NCBI GenBank assembly: GCA_947503435.1 | Contig: CANNDL010000002.1 | Coordinates: forward strand, 124,001-188,000 | Length of the DNA stretch: 64,000 bases | Direction: 5' to 3' | Origin: an uncultured Kangiella sp. | GTDB taxonomy: Bacteria; Pseudomonadota; Gammaproteobacteria; Enterobacterales; Kangiellaceae | Shown here: one piece after another, positions 8,880 to 18,235 of the stretch | How positions within the stretch are numbered: position 1 is the first letter of the stretch | Layout: the number at the start of each line of letters is the position of its first letter | Notes under the pieces: model-generated | What the model was told of the DNA's origin: nothing | The model's database searches: none | Seen by the model: only the letters and a program-made list of their open reading frames with translations | Made by a program: the position numbers and the translations under genes

Positions 8880-9461
8880 ATGAATTACTTAGCCCATATA
8901 TTTTTATCAAAGAATAATATTGATTATCAATTAGGTAATTTATTGGCTGATCCTTTAAAAGGCCGAGCGTGGGAAAACTGCCCTCCTTTATTTATTGAAG
9001 GAATGCAAATGCACAAAGCGATTGATAAGTTCACTGATAGACATCCACTGTTCAAACAAAGCAAAGCTCGTTTAGGTAATCGTGGCTATTTAAGAGGTGT
9101 CGTGATTGACGTGGTTTACGACTATATGCTTTGCAGAAACTGGAATGGCTATAGTCAATTAACACTAAAGGAGTTTATTGATGACTTTCACCAAGAAGCC
9201 AGCATGCGAATTGAAAGCTACCCTAACAAAGCAAAAAACTTTGCCTCTAAAGTGATTCAACATAATGCTTTACGTTCTTATAATTCAATAGAAGGTTTAG
9301 AGCTGACTTTTCAGCGTATTAACAGACGATTATCCGATAGAATTAAAGCAAAAGAATCTATGGAAGGCTATATTCCAATCGTTCTTGTTCAACTAACTGA
9401 AATAGAGAAAGACTTTAATCAATTCTTTCCAGAACTAGTAGAGTTTGTAAAAGCCAACTAG
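8880..9461 (+). CDS. acpH: Acyl carrier protein phosphodiesterase
   Basis: A 193-residue AcpH/DUF479 protein, predicted to remove the 4'-phosphopantetheine arm from acyl carrier protein. Family features: MNYLAHIFLS at the N terminus, YQLGNLLADPLKG, MHKAIDKFTDRHP with the HD-type metal-binding residues, and GVVIDVVYDYML. The length matches E. coli AcpH. Confidence 0.88.
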   Translation: MNYLAHIFLSKNNIDYQLGNLLADPLKGRAWENCPPLFIEGMQMHKAIDKFTDRHPLFKQSKARLGNRGYLRGVVIDVVYDYMLCRNWNGYSQLTLKEFIDDFHQEASMRIESYPNKAKNFASKVIQHNALRSYNSIEGLELTFQRINRRLSDRIKAKESMEGYIPIVLVQLTEIEKDFNQFFPELVEFVKAN

Positions 9462-9470
9462 CTCTGTATG

Positions 9471-9496
9471 AATCAGTTCTAATTACTGATTTTATT
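9471..9496. terminator. Weak bidirectional hairpin between convergent genes
   Basis: Stem AATCAGT / ACTGATT with a 7-base loop and a short T-rich tail (TTTATT), lying between the stop codons of acpH and the convergent esterase gene. The stem is AT-rich, so efficiency is doubtful. Confidence 0.4.
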
Positions 9497-9498
9497 AA

Positions 9499-10728
9499 TT
9501 ACAAGTCTCTCAATAAGTCTTGAATTTCTTTATAGCTAGGCTTACCCTCTTGCACATCTGATAAAGACAGTTCCAACAATTGCTTGGCATCTCGCTTCTT
9601 ATCTAATTTAATTAATGATTTTGCCATAGCAATATTCGCATCAATGGGCTTTGCACTTAATTCTGCCCAGTATTGAGCTATGGCCAGCGCATCTTCAAAT
9701 TTCTTATCTTTTATCAAGTTACGATATAAACGAGGCAGGGAGTTCGGACTATTCCAGCGAAACACTTTGGGCTTTATTTCAAAGCCATTCACGCGAGATA
9801 ACTCTGAGAAATAATCACTTAAACCCACCATAGCTGATTCTTTATTGTTCGCTAATTCTTTGTAGTTCGGAGCCCATTGTTTTTGCGGATAAAAGAACTC
9901 AAAAGCTGATAGAATTGCTTTAATAAAAGCATTGTAGTGATTTTCATTAGGGATAATTTCTATTTTACTAATAACGCCGTTCTTTTGGTATGTATTTAGT
10001 ACATTGGCCAATCGATCAGCATTACCCTGATACAGCTCGCGTTTGTTAATCATATCTTGATCTGCGACCGCTAAATAAAAGCCTGTATCTAAAGATGCAT
10101 CTTTCGATAACTGCTGTTCAAAATGATGCGAAAAGTCTTTCCCCTCTTTCAGCCCCATACCAAGCATATCGTGGCTAGCAAAATAAATATGTTTGTCGAA
10201 TATGTGCGGTCGTTTAGCATAACTGACCAATGGAAATAAGCTACTACCTGAAATTCCAATAACAGTTCGATTTTCATTTGCTCGGTAGTTTTTTGCTAAA
10301 TATGGGAACAACTCTTTTTCCAGAAAATCCATATATTGCTGTTCAGAGCCGAACTGAGGAATAAGCTTAGTAGAACCCCACATACCATTTGTATAAATAT
10401 CAGGGGTATCGCCATCTATGGTAACCACAATAGACTCAGGCATTCTTTCAAGCTTACCTAAATGATTAGTAATGCCAGTTAGTGTATGGAAAAACTGATG
10501 TCCATGAGCGCCATTAAAATAAATTACTGGGTACTCTACTCGCTCAGAAGTGTGATGAAAGCTATTGGGAAGAAAAACCCAAAGGTTTAGATCCCTTTTC
10601 AAAATAGTTGAAGATAAGCTGATTTCTTTAGCGTAGCCAATTGTCTCTTTTTCTTGGGCATTTACAGAACTTATTATAACGATATAGCACACAAGTGTTA
10701 GCCAGGTGGCATGAACAATTTTTAGCAT
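9499..10728 (-). CDS. Exported esterase-like alpha/beta hydrolase with C-terminal TPR-like region
   Basis: 409 residues. The signal peptide is MLKIVHATWLTLVCYIVIISSVNA, so the protein is probably periplasmic. Residues about 30-280 are an esterase-D/IroE-type hydrolase (PF00756-like): YPVIYFNGAHGHQFF, SIVVTIDGD, the nucleophile region RTVIGISGSSLFPL and the late His in PNENHYNAF. The elbow reads GxSGS rather than the usual GxSxGG, so the second glycine is replaced. Residues about 330-409 contain helical repeats typical of one or two TPRs (FEDALAIAQYWAELSA, AKSLIKLDKKRDAKQLLEL). The substrate is unknown; relatives act on siderophore or acyl esters. Confidence 0.75.
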   Translation of the reverse strand: MLKIVHATWLTLVCYIVIISSVNAQEKETIGYAKEISLSSTILKRDLNLWVFLPNSFHHTSERVEYPVIYFNGAHGHQFFHTLTGITNHLGKLERMPESIVVTIDGDTPDIYTNGMWGSTKLIPQFGSEQQYMDFLEKELFPYLAKNYRANENRTVIGISGSSLFPLVSYAKRPHIFDKHIYFASHDMLGMGLKEGKDFSHHFEQQLSKDASLDTGFYLAVADQDMINKRELYQGNADRLANVLNTYQKNGVISKIEIIPNENHYNAFIKAILSAFEFFYPQKQWAPNYKELANNKESAMVGLSDYFSELSRVNGFEIKPKVFRWNSPNSLPRLYRNLIKDKKFEDALAIAQYWAELSAKPIDANIAMAKSLIKLDKKRDAKQLLELSLSDVQEGKPSYKEIQDLLRDL

Positions 10729-11052
10729 TTCCTTATTTCCTTTGAATTAACTTCTTATAAAACTAATATAAGAATTTAAAGATTTCAGATTCAATGTCAA
10801 AGCTAGAAATGTAACTAATTATTGAAAGTTGCTTACAATCACTCATTACTTTTATTTATCCGAACATTCTCTAGCACAAAACAGGCTAAGCCAAGTTTAC
10901 GTTCACGTAAATGCCACTATACTTTTCGACTAAAATTGCGTAGAATCGCGCCCGAAATTGAATCTATTTGAATTTAGGGGTCAGTTTAAATTCAGTTTGT
11001 AACTTACTGATTATTAATAGTTTTCCCCTCTTACTTAAAGGAGAGTCTAGCC
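10729..11052. promoter_or_regulatory. Regulatory region upstream of the 2-oxoacid dehydrogenase operon
   Basis: A 324-base non-coding stretch between a divergent esterase gene and the E1alpha gene. It contains the perfect 16-bp palindrome described separately, AT-rich DNA that could hold promoters in both directions, and just before the E1alpha start the strong ribosome site AAAGGAGAG at 11037-11045. I see no small gene in it. The promoter hexamers were not clear enough to place. Confidence 0.6.
10896..10911. promoter_or_regulatory. Perfect 16-bp palindrome, candidate operator
   Basis: TTTACGTTCACGTAAA reads as TTTACGT-TC-ACGTAAA, two perfect arms of 7 around a 2-base centre, about 140 bases before the E1alpha start. 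From memory it resembles the ACGT-ACGT type palindrome described for the MerR-family regulator LiuR, which controls branched-chain amino acid catabolism in gammaproteobacteria. The regulator itself is not in the window, so the link is an inference. Confidence 0.5.
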
Positions 11053-12135
11053 TTGACGACTACGACCGTTGCTTCTTTTGAAATTAAGCATCATCAGTAC
11101 TTAGATGCTGATGGACAGCCTACTCAAGAATTACCTGCATTTGCCAAGGATATGGATAAGATGCGTTCACTTTATCGCGACATGGCTTTGTTGCGAGCTT
11201 TCGATGCTAAAACTTATGCTTTACAAAGAACTGGCAAAATGGGTACCTACCCTGCTTCTTTAGGGCAAGAAGCCATTGGTATCGGTTATGGCGACTGCTT
11301 AACTGCTGAAGACGTAGTGGTGCCTTATTACCGTTCAACGGGTGGCTTGCTAAAGCATGGCGTAACCATGAAAGAAATCTTGCAATATTGGGGTGGCGAT
11401 GAAGGCGGCTCCGATTATTCAGTAGCCAAAGAAGACTTCCCAATCTGTGTACCAATTGGTAACCAAATTGTCCATGCATCTGGTGTTGCTAAAGCCATTC
11501 AAATCCGCAAACAAAAACGTGCGGTTGTGACTGAAATTGGAGAAGGTGGTACTTCAGAAGGTGATTTCTATGAAGGCGTTAACGTAGCCGGGGTTTGGAA
11601 CCTTGGTGTTGTCTTTATGATTAACAACAACCAATGGGCCATCTCGGTTCCTTCCGAAATTCAAACTGCTTGTGAGACCTATGCACAAAAAGCAATTGCT
11701 GCTGGTGTAGAGGGTATCCAAGTTGACGGTAATGACATTATCGCAGTACGCCAAGTGGCAGAATATGCTTTTGAGAAAGCGCGTAATGGTGGCGGCCCCA
11801 CGGTTATTGAGTCAGTGACTTACCGTTTGTGCGATCACACTACGGCTGATGATGCTTCTCGTTATGATGATGCGAATGTTAAGGATCAGGCTTGGAAAAA
11901 TGAGCCAATGGTTCGTTTGCGTAAATATTTAGAAGCGAATAATGCTTGGACAGAAGCCGACGAAGAAGCGATGAATGCAGAAAATGCTAAGAAAGTAGAA
12001 GCTGCTGTTGAAGAGTATATGGCGATCCCAAAACCAGGTCCTGAGTTAATGTTTGATCATTTATATGAAGAGCTTCCAGAGTCAACAAAACCACAACGCG
12101 AAGAAGCGATTCGCCGAGCTGGAGGTGCTAAATAA
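11053..12135 (+). CDS. pdhA: 2-oxoacid (pyruvate or branched-chain) dehydrogenase E1 component, alpha subunit
   Basis: 360 residues. A thiamine-diphosphate-dependent decarboxylase subunit that works with the beta subunit and E2. The TPP motif is GEGGTSEGDFYEGVNVAG followed by VFMINNN; GTYPASLGQEA and RLCDHTTADD (phosphorylation-loop region) are typical of the alpha2beta2 E1 type also found in Bacillus PdhA. The start is TTG, chosen because AAAGGAGAG lies 8 bases upstream. It is the first gene of a tight three-gene operon without its own E3. The family does not separate pyruvate from branched-chain substrates by eye; the upstream palindrome slightly favours a branched-chain role. Confidence 0.88.
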   Translation: MTTTTVASFEIKHHQYLDADGQPTQELPAFAKDMDKMRSLYRDMALLRAFDAKTYALQRTGKMGTYPASLGQEAIGIGYGDCLTAEDVVVPYYRSTGGLLKHGVTMKEILQYWGGDEGGSDYSVAKEDFPICVPIGNQIVHASGVAKAIQIRKQKRAVVTEIGEGGTSEGDFYEGVNVAGVWNLGVVFMINNNQWAISVPSEIQTACETYAQKAIAAGVEGIQVDGNDIIAVRQVAEYAFEKARNGGGPTVIESVTYRLCDHTTADDASRYDDANVKDQAWKNEPMVRLRKYLEANNAWTEADEEAMNAENAKKVEAAVEEYMAIPKPGPELMFDHLYEELPESTKPQREEAIRRAGGAK

Positions 12136-13115
12136 TGGCTGCTATTACTTTAATTGAAGCAGTAACCGCTGCCCTAGCCCACGAATTAGAGCACGATAAA
12201 GAAGTTATCTTATTCGGTGAAGATGTAGGTAAAAACGGCGGTGTATTCCGTGCCACTGACGGCTTACAAGCTACGTATGGCGAAGACCGAGTTATCGATA
12301 CTCCTCTTGCAGAATCGATGATTGCTGGTTTAGCGGTTGGTATGGCTGCACAAGGCATGAAGCCAGTTGCTGAAATGCAATTTATGGGCTTCATCTTCCC
12401 TGCAATGGAACATATCGTGACTCAAGTGGCTCGTATGCGTAACCGTACTCGTGGTCGTTTAACTATGCCAATGGTAATTCGCGCACCATATGGTGGCGGT
12501 ATCCACGCTCCTGAGCACCACTCAGAATCTACGGAAGCTCTATTTGCTCATATTCCAGGTTTGAAAGTGGTTATCCCTTCAAATCCTAGCCGTGCTTATG
12601 GCTTAATGTTAGCTGCGATTCGCGATCCAGATCCGGTAATCTTCTTAGAGCCAAAGCGTGTTTACCGTATCGTTAAACACGAAGTTGAAGATAATGGCGA
12701 AGAGTATCCATTAGAAGCTTGTTTTGTGGACCGTGAAGGTAAAGACATCACCCTAATTTCTTGGGGCGCTATGATGCACGAGACTCTTCAGGCTGCTGAA
12801 AAATTAGCCGCAGATGGTATTGATGCAGAAGTGATTGATGTTGCTACGGTTAGTCCTATTGATATGGAAACTATTCTAGAGTCAGTTCGTAAGACTGGTC
12901 GTGTATGCGTGGTTCAAGAAGCTCCTAAATCTGGCTCTATCGGTTCAGAAATTGCTGCTGAGATTGCTGAGCATGCAGTAATGAGCTTGTTAGCGCCGAT
13001 TGGCCGCGTTTCAGGTTATGATACAGTGATGCCATACTACAAATTAGAAAAGCAATATATGCCAACGGTTGATCGCATCTTAGATGAAGCGAAAAGAATC
13101 ATGGAGTACAAATGA
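12135..13115 (+). CDS. pdhB: 2-oxoacid dehydrogenase E1 component, beta subunit
   Basis: 326 residues, a transketolase-like beta subunit that completes the E1 active site. Seen: ILFGEDVGKNGGVFRATDGL, DTPLAESMIAGLAVGMA, MRAP-like region VIRAPYGGGIHAPEHHSES with the catalytic His pair, and the C-terminal domain with ISWGAMMHETLQAAEKL. It begins at the last base of the alpha subunit stop (TAATG), so translation is coupled. The length is normal for the family. Confidence 0.92.
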   Translation: MAAITLIEAVTAALAHELEHDKEVILFGEDVGKNGGVFRATDGLQATYGEDRVIDTPLAESMIAGLAVGMAAQGMKPVAEMQFMGFIFPAMEHIVTQVARMRNRTRGRLTMPMVIRAPYGGGIHAPEHHSESTEALFAHIPGLKVVIPSNPSRAYGLMLAAIRDPDPVIFLEPKRVYRIVKHEVEDNGEEYPLEACFVDREGKDITLISWGAMMHETLQAAEKLAADGIDAEVIDVATVSPIDMETILESVRKTGRVCVVQEAPKSGSIGSEIAAEIAEHAVMSLLAPIGRVSGYDTVMPYYKLEKQYMPTVDRILDEAKRIMEYK

Positions 13116-14833
13116 TACAGTTTAATTTACCCGATTTAGGTGAAGGCTTACCGGACGCAGAAATCGTTCGCTGGTTAGTTAAAGAAGGTGATGTGGTAGC
13201 AGTTGATCAGCCAATGGTTGAAATGGAAACTGCTAAAGCTGTGGTTGAAGTCCCTTCTCCAAACGCTGGTCGTATTGCAAAACTGCATGGCGAAGCTGGC
13301 GATGTGATCGATGTAGGTGCCGTTTTAGTTAGTTTTGGCGAAGTCGGCGAAGCAGTTCCTGACTCACCTAGCAAAGAAACAACTGCCGAAACTGCAGCAG
13401 AACAAGAAGAAGCTCCTGCGGCAACTGAAACACTTGTCGAAAGTGGCGATTCAGAAATTTTCAAACTTCCTGATTTAGGTGAAGGTTTACCTGACGCCGA
13501 AGTAGTTCGATGGTTAGTTAATGAAGGCGATACTATTGCTATCGATCAGCCTATGGTTGAAATGGAAACCGCTAAAGCTGTGGTTGAAGTTCCTTCTCCG
13601 GTAGCAGGTGTGGTTGCTAAATTTTATGGCCAAGCCGGTGACGTGATTGAAGTTGGCGCGCCCTTAGTTGAATTTGGTGGAACAGCTACTAGTTCTGCTG
13701 CTAGCTCAACTCCTGCCAAAGAAGCCCCAGCCGAAAAAGCGGCAGACAGTGGAACCGTTGTTGGCGCGGTGGAAGTTGGTAACACCGTAGTTGCTGAAAC
13801 ATCTAGTGCAGTGGTTAAAGCTTTAGCTCGTAAATTAAAAGTTGATTTAAGCCAAGTTACAGGCACTGGCACGAATGGCCAAATCACTCAAGCAGACGTT
13901 AAAGCTGCCAAAGTTTCTGGTCAAGCAGCTCCAAAAGCAGCCGCAGAAGCACCGGTTGTTGGCACTGATACTTCAAACCCGTTAGCTTACAAAGCCTCTC
14001 CAGCAGTTCGTGCATTAGCGCGTAAACTTGGAGTTGATTTAGGTACATGCGCCACTTCTGGCCGCAAAGGTTCTATCACTCGTGATGATGTAGAAGCTGC
14101 TGGTAAAGGTATTAAAACGCCAGTTACGCAAACTCCTGTATTATCTCAAGCAGATTTGAATGCTCCTTTATCTAAAGGCTACCCTACTCTAGTCAGTGGT
14201 CAGCCAGAAACGGTTCGCGGTGTTCGTCGCGCTATGGCAATGGGCATGTCACATGCACACTCAACCATCGTTCCTACAACGTTAGTTGAAGACGTAGATA
14301 TTTCGGCATGGCCAAAAGGTACCGACTCACTGGCGCGTTACGTTCGCGCATTAGTAGTCGCTGCCAAGCAAGTGCCTGCATTAAATGCATGGTTTGATGG
14401 TGAGAAATACGAGCGTACACAACATACCAATGTCAACGTAGGTATAGCTGTCGATTCAGAAGCAGGTTTATATGTGCCAGTAGTACATAAAGCTGATGAA
14501 ATGGGTATGGCTGGTGTTCGAGCTCGTGTTCAGGATTTGCGTCAAAAGATCGAAAGCAAAACGCTGAAACAAGAAGATCAGCAAAACGGTACTATTACCC
14601 TATCGAATTTCGGTTCAATTGCCGGCCGTTATGGAACACCAGTGGTATCTCCACCACAAGTTGCGATTATGGGTACCGGACGTTTCCGTAAAGAATTAAA
14701 GCTAACCGAAAGCGGCATCGAAAATGCAAAAATGCTGCCACTTTCACTAACTTTCGACCACCGCGCTTGTACTGGCGGCGAAGCTGCAAGATTCTTAGCT
14801 GCGGTTATGGAAGACTTGGCAAAAGCTCATTAA
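13112..14833 (+). CDS. pdhC: 2-oxoacid dehydrogenase E2 (dihydrolipoamide acyltransferase), double lipoyl and double E3-binding domains
   Basis: 573 residues. Two lipoyl domains, with the lipoylated lysines K42 and K155 each in VEMETAKAVVEV, are separated by Ala/Glu-rich linkers. Two successive peripheral subunit-binding domains follow, at about 233-266 (VVKALARKLKVDLSQVTGTG) and 295-330 (AVRALARKLGVDLGTCATSG), then the catalytic acyltransferase domain to the C terminus. The active-site block reads SLTFDHRACTGGEAARFL, so the usual Asp of HxxxDG is Thr, a variant I recall from some gammaproteobacterial E2s. The start overlaps the beta subunit stop by 4 bases. Dihydrolipoamide dehydrogenase (E3) must come from elsewhere in the genome. 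Confidence 0.92.
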   Translation: MIQFNLPDLGEGLPDAEIVRWLVKEGDVVAVDQPMVEMETAKAVVEVPSPNAGRIAKLHGEAGDVIDVGAVLVSFGEVGEAVPDSPSKETTAETAAEQEEAPAATETLVESGDSEIFKLPDLGEGLPDAEVVRWLVNEGDTIAIDQPMVEMETAKAVVEVPSPVAGVVAKFYGQAGDVIEVGAPLVEFGGTATSSAASSTPAKEAPAEKAADSGTVVGAVEVGNTVVAETSSAVVKALARKLKVDLSQVTGTGTNGQITQADVKAAKVSGQAAPKAAAEAPVVGTDTSNPLAYKASPAVRALARKLGVDLGTCATSGRKGSITRDDVEAAGKGIKTPVTQTPVLSQADLNAPLSKGYPTLVSGQPETVRGVRRAMAMGMSHAHSTIVPTTLVEDVDISAWPKGTDSLARYVRALVVAAKQVPALNAWFDGEKYERTQHTNVNVGIAVDSEAGLYVPVVHKADEMGMAGVRARVQDLRQKIESKTLKQEDQQNGTITLSNFGSIAGRYGTPVVSPPQVAIMGTGRFRKELKLTESGIENAKMLPLSLTFDHRACTGGEAARFLAAVMEDLAKAH

Positions 14834-14840
14834 TTAAATA

Positions 14841-14869
14841 GTAAAAAGGCGCTTTTAGCGCCTTTTTTT
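14841..14869 (+). terminator. Intrinsic terminator after the E1-E2 operon
   Basis: AAAAAGGCGC and GCGCCTTTTTTT flank a short TTTTA loop, 10 bases after the E2 stop codon. Confidence 0.88.
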
Positions 14870-15165
14870 ATTCTCTGTAATTTTCCCCATAAAAAATCAT
14901 TACAACTGCTCACTTATTAAACAAGTTCCATGTCATTTGTAACAATCTATTAATAACTACAGTACTTAATTACATTTCCTAATAATAACAAGGGTTTAAT
15001 GGATTTTTTTAATGATTTAAAGTTCCCAATTCTTTGACATCTTATATTAGGTGCGGTAAATATAAGGGTAGTTCTAACTATTGTTCGGAGCTGTTGTTTT
15101 TTGACAACCAAAAACAATACTAGTTCTACATGAAGTGTACACAAACAACATGGGGTTATATAAAG
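14870..15165 (+). promoter_or_regulatory. Upstream region of the TonB receptor gene with a leader that can fold
   Basis: No gene is seen here. A clear promoter is at 15034-15062 (separate entry). The transcript would have a leader of roughly 95 bases that contains the inverted repeat TTGTTTTT / AAAAACAA around 15093-15118, a longer imperfect pairing of ACTATTGTT (near 15077) with AACAATACT (near 15114), and the palindrome GTGTACAC (15136-15143). This folding could regulate translation, but no known riboswitch is recognised. Confidence 0.45.
15034..15062 (+). promoter_or_regulatory. Sigma70-type promoter of the TonB receptor gene
   Basis: -35 TTGACA (15034-15039), 17-base spacer, -10 TAAATA (15057-15062). 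It is the best consensus promoter in this intergenic region. Confidence 0.65.
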
Positions 15166-18126
15166 ATGAAAACTCATCCTTTAGGTTTAAACCTTAAACC
15201 TATTACTAAAGCAATTGGTTGTGCTTTAGCTTTATCATCACTCAATATTTATGCTGCAGAAGCACCGTCTGATGAAGATGGCGCAGAAGCAGAAAATAGA
15301 GTGGTAGTTACGGGTTCTCGTATCCGTGCCGACGAAGCAAATGACACAATCCCTATTGAAGTAATTGTCGCAGAAGATGCTATCGATCGTGGTATCACAT
15401 CTGTTGGTCAATTGCTTCGTGAAAGTACTTTAGCTTCTGGCTCTGCTCAGGTTACTGCAGCAACCTCTACAGCTTTCGTACAAAATGGTGGTACAGGTGC
15501 TGAAACTCTGTCACTACGTGGTCTAGGTGCTAATCGTACTTTGGTTCTATTGAACGGAAGACGTGCAGGCCCAGCGGGTACTCGTGGCGGAACTTCATCA
15601 TTTGACTTTAACACTATTCCATTAGCAGCAGTTGATCGTATCGAAATTTTAAAAGATGGTGCTTCATCTCTTTATGGTTCTGATGCGGTAGCTGGTGTTG
15701 TAAACATCATTCTTAAAGAAGGTGACGGCGGTACTATTGAAGGCTTCCATTCATCTCCTCAAGAATCTGGTGGCGGACAAAGTCGTTTAAGTGCTACATG
15801 GGGCAAATCATTTGACAATGGTAGCTTCCGTTTAGTTCTTGATCACAACGTTACTCGTGAATTAAAGCGTGGTGAGAGAGATTACTTCGCTTGTGGCGAG
15901 CGTTACTACTTTGATGCTAATACTGGTGCTCGTTCAGATTTGATCGATCCTCGTACTGGCAACCCACATTGTACCGATTTACTATGGGGCCATGTTTGGT
16001 TATACGATTATGGCGCTGGTAACTTATCGGATGCTCGCGGTAACCGAAGAAACCTAGCTCAATATGACTACGACGGTGATTTAGGCTTGTATACTGATGC
16101 GCCTAATCCTCAAGGTCCTGCTGACTTCTCGCCTCCTCCAGGCTGGTTCGCAGTAAACAGTGTTTCTCCAGTAGTTAATGCTGATCACCCATTCCAAGAT
16201 CGTCAAAGCTTGATTCCAGATGTAGAGCGTACTACTTTCTTAGCAGCTGGTAATTATGACTTTTCAGATTCATTAAGTGGTTATGCTGAAGTATTAGTTA
16301 ACCGTCGTGAAACTGACTCGCAAAGCTACCGTCAATACTGGGGTTATATCTACAACGAAAACTTCTTTGCAGGTAACCCATTAAGCGCTGGCTGGACTGG
16401 TGCACAATGGTACAGCCCGACTCCTATTACTGATCATAGCTTCCAAAACATTTCCGTGGATTACACACGTTTTGTTGCGGGCTTAGAAGGTGAGTTAGGA
16501 GAGTGGTATTGGGATGCTAATATCCAACACAGTAAAAGTGATGGTGATTACACATCAGCAGTTATCTACGACGATTCAATTACTGATCAAAACTGGTTAG
16601 CTGGTTCGTGCGTTGGAACAAACACTTCTGTACGTGGCGTTCCTTGTCTTGATATTCCTTGGTTAGACCCTGCTTTCTTAGCTGGTGACGTTTCTCCAGA
16701 AATGCGAGCATTCTTATTCGGCCAAGACACAGGTAATACTATCTACAAGCAAACTACTGTAGAAGCTACTATTACTGGTGATGCGTTTGAAATGCCAGCT
16801 GGTGTTGCAGGCGTAGCATTTGGTGTTCAATATCAGAAAGACGAAATCAATGACACTCCTGGCCCTGTTACTTTAGCGAGTAATGCATGGGGTGCTACGG
16901 GAGCTGGTATCACAACTGGTGAATCGGATACTTATGCGGTATTTGGTGAAATCAGCATGCCATTACTTGCAGACCTACCAGGTATCGAAGCTCTTAACCT
17001 AACAGCATCTGCTCGTTATACAGATGTTCAGGATATTGGCTCTGATACTACATATAAAGCAGGTTTAGCATGGCACATTGGTAATGGCGTGACGGTACGT
17101 GGTTCTCACGGTACTTCATTCCGTACTCCTGCATTGTTTGAGTTATATTTAGCCGACCAAACGTCATTCACGGGTTCTCGTGGTATTGACCCTTGTGTGA
17201 ACTGGGGCTCAGCTTTAGCTGCTAACCAAATCACTCAACGTATGGCAGATAACTGTGCTGCAGATGGTTTTGCCAATAACTATGGTGGTGGTGCAATTTC
17301 AACAACTATTACTTCTGGTGGTGGTATTGGAATTCTTGAGCCAGAAACTTCTGAGTCAAACACTTGGGGTATCGTATGGCGCCCAGAGTTTGCAGACTTA
17401 AGTATCTCTGTTGATTACTTTGATTTCTTAATTGAAGGTGAAGTAACGCAACTTGGTGCTGGAAACATTGTAAACGGTTGTTATAACTCTGAGTTCTTCC
17501 CAACAGATCCATTGTGTGCACAGTTCGATCGTGACGAAAGTGCAATGGGTGACCGTCGTATTACTGATGTACGTGATAGCTTTATTAATATCGCGAGACA
17601 GAAGAATACAGGTTATGACTTCGATATTACTTATCGTACAGAATTACCATCAGGTAACTTAGTCATTCAAACTAAACATACAATCCAAGAAAAATCGGAG
17701 CGTGGTTTATTTGAAGATTCAGTTTCTGACTTTAATGGTGCGATTGGTGAACCAAAGCATACAGGTACTTTCTTAGTTGGTTATAAGAGAAATAACTGGA
17801 ACTTTAATTGGTTTACTAACATTATCGGTAAAGGCGACAACACAATTTCTGCTGTTGGCGCGACTGAAACCTTTACTTGGACTGCAAACGGTAACTTAAC
17901 TCGACGTGTTGTACGAGTTCCAAGAGTTATGTATCACACATTATCGGTTGGCTGGGAAGATGTTGAGTCTGGCTTAGCGATTACTGGTGGTATTAGAAAC
18001 CTAATGGATAAAGAACCTCCTCGCATTTCTGCGGGTGGCGGTACTCGAGTAGGTAACTCTTCGTTCTACAGTCAATATGACTGGTTAGGTCGTCAGTTCT
18101 TCGTGAACGTTAAATACGATTTCTAA
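15166..18126 (+). CDS. TonB-dependent outer-membrane receptor
   Basis: About 986 residues. I use the ATG at 15166 because it starts a normal signal peptide (MKTHPLGLNLKPITKAIGCA, cleavage near YAAEA) and has GGGG 10 bases upstream; the ATG at 15130 has no ribosome site. After the signal there is an acidic stretch and a TonB-box-like RVVVTGSRI, then the plug domain (SVGQLLRES, LSLRGLGANRTLVLLNGRR, VDRIEILKDGASSLYGSDAVAGVVN), and a long beta-barrel ending in an aromatic residue (FFVNVKYDF). Such receptors import a large ligand with energy from TonB. The ligand is not known; the neighbouring halogenase and sulfotransferase genes resemble the tryptophan-halogenase sets that accompany TonB receptors in marine bacteria. 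A terminator follows, so downstream genes have their own start or are read through. Confidence 0.92.
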   Translation: MKTHPLGLNLKPITKAIGCALALSSLNIYAAEAPSDEDGAEAENRVVVTGSRIRADEANDTIPIEVIVAEDAIDRGITSVGQLLRESTLASGSAQVTAATSTAFVQNGGTGAETLSLRGLGANRTLVLLNGRRAGPAGTRGGTSSFDFNTIPLAAVDRIEILKDGASSLYGSDAVAGVVNIILKEGDGGTIEGFHSSPQESGGGQSRLSATWGKSFDNGSFRLVLDHNVTRELKRGERDYFACGERYYFDANTGARSDLIDPRTGNPHCTDLLWGHVWLYDYGAGNLSDARGNRRNLAQYDYDGDLGLYTDAPNPQGPADFSPPPGWFAVNSVSPVVNADHPFQDRQSLIPDVERTTFLAAGNYDFSDSLSGYAEVLVNRRETDSQSYRQYWGYIYNENFFAGNPLSAGWTGAQWYSPTPITDHSFQNISVDYTRFVAGLEGELGEWYWDANIQHSKSDGDYTSAVIYDDSITDQNWLAGSCVGTNTSVRGVPCLDIPWLDPAFLAGDVSPEMRAFLFGQDTGNTIYKQTTVEATITGDAFEMPAGVAGVAFGVQYQKDEINDTPGPVTLASNAWGATGAGITTGESDTYAVFGEISMPLLADLPGIEALNLTASARYTDVQDIGSDTTYKAGLAWHIGNGVTVRGSHGTSFRTPALFELYLADQTSFTGSRGIDPCVNWGSALAANQITQRMADNCAADGFANNYGGGAISTTITSGGGIGILEPETSESNTWGIVWRPEFADLSISVDYFDFLIEGEVTQLGAGNIVNGCYNSEFFPTDPLCAQFDRDESAMGDRRITDVRDSFINIARQKNTGYDFDITYRTELPSGNLVIQTKHTIQEKSERGLFEDSVSDFNGAIGEPKHTGTFLVGYKRNNWNFNWFTNIIGKGDNTISAVGATETFTWTANGNLTRRVVRVPRVMYHTLSVGWEDVESGLAITGGIRNLMDKEPPRISAGGGTRVGNSSFYSQYDWLGRQFFVNVKYDF

Positions 18127-18138
18127 TCGTATCGACAA

Positions 18139-18169
18139 GAAAAAGCCGGCTTTTGCCGGCTTTTTTTTT
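18139..18169 (+). terminator. Intrinsic terminator after the TonB receptor
   Basis: AAAAAGCCGGC-TTTT-GCCGGCTTTTTTTTT, a perfect GC-rich stem with a long T run 13 bases after the stop codon. Confidence 0.9.
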
Positions 18170-18235
18170 AAATGACTTTTATTAATATTTTTTTAGTTAT
18201 ATAGTTAAGCACATAAGAATTAATAGCCCAGAATT

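Noticed and set aside
15130-15165. Longer N terminus of the TonB receptor from ATG at 15130
   Set aside because: No ribosome site and it would put 12 polar residues before a normal signal peptide; ATG 15166 fits better.
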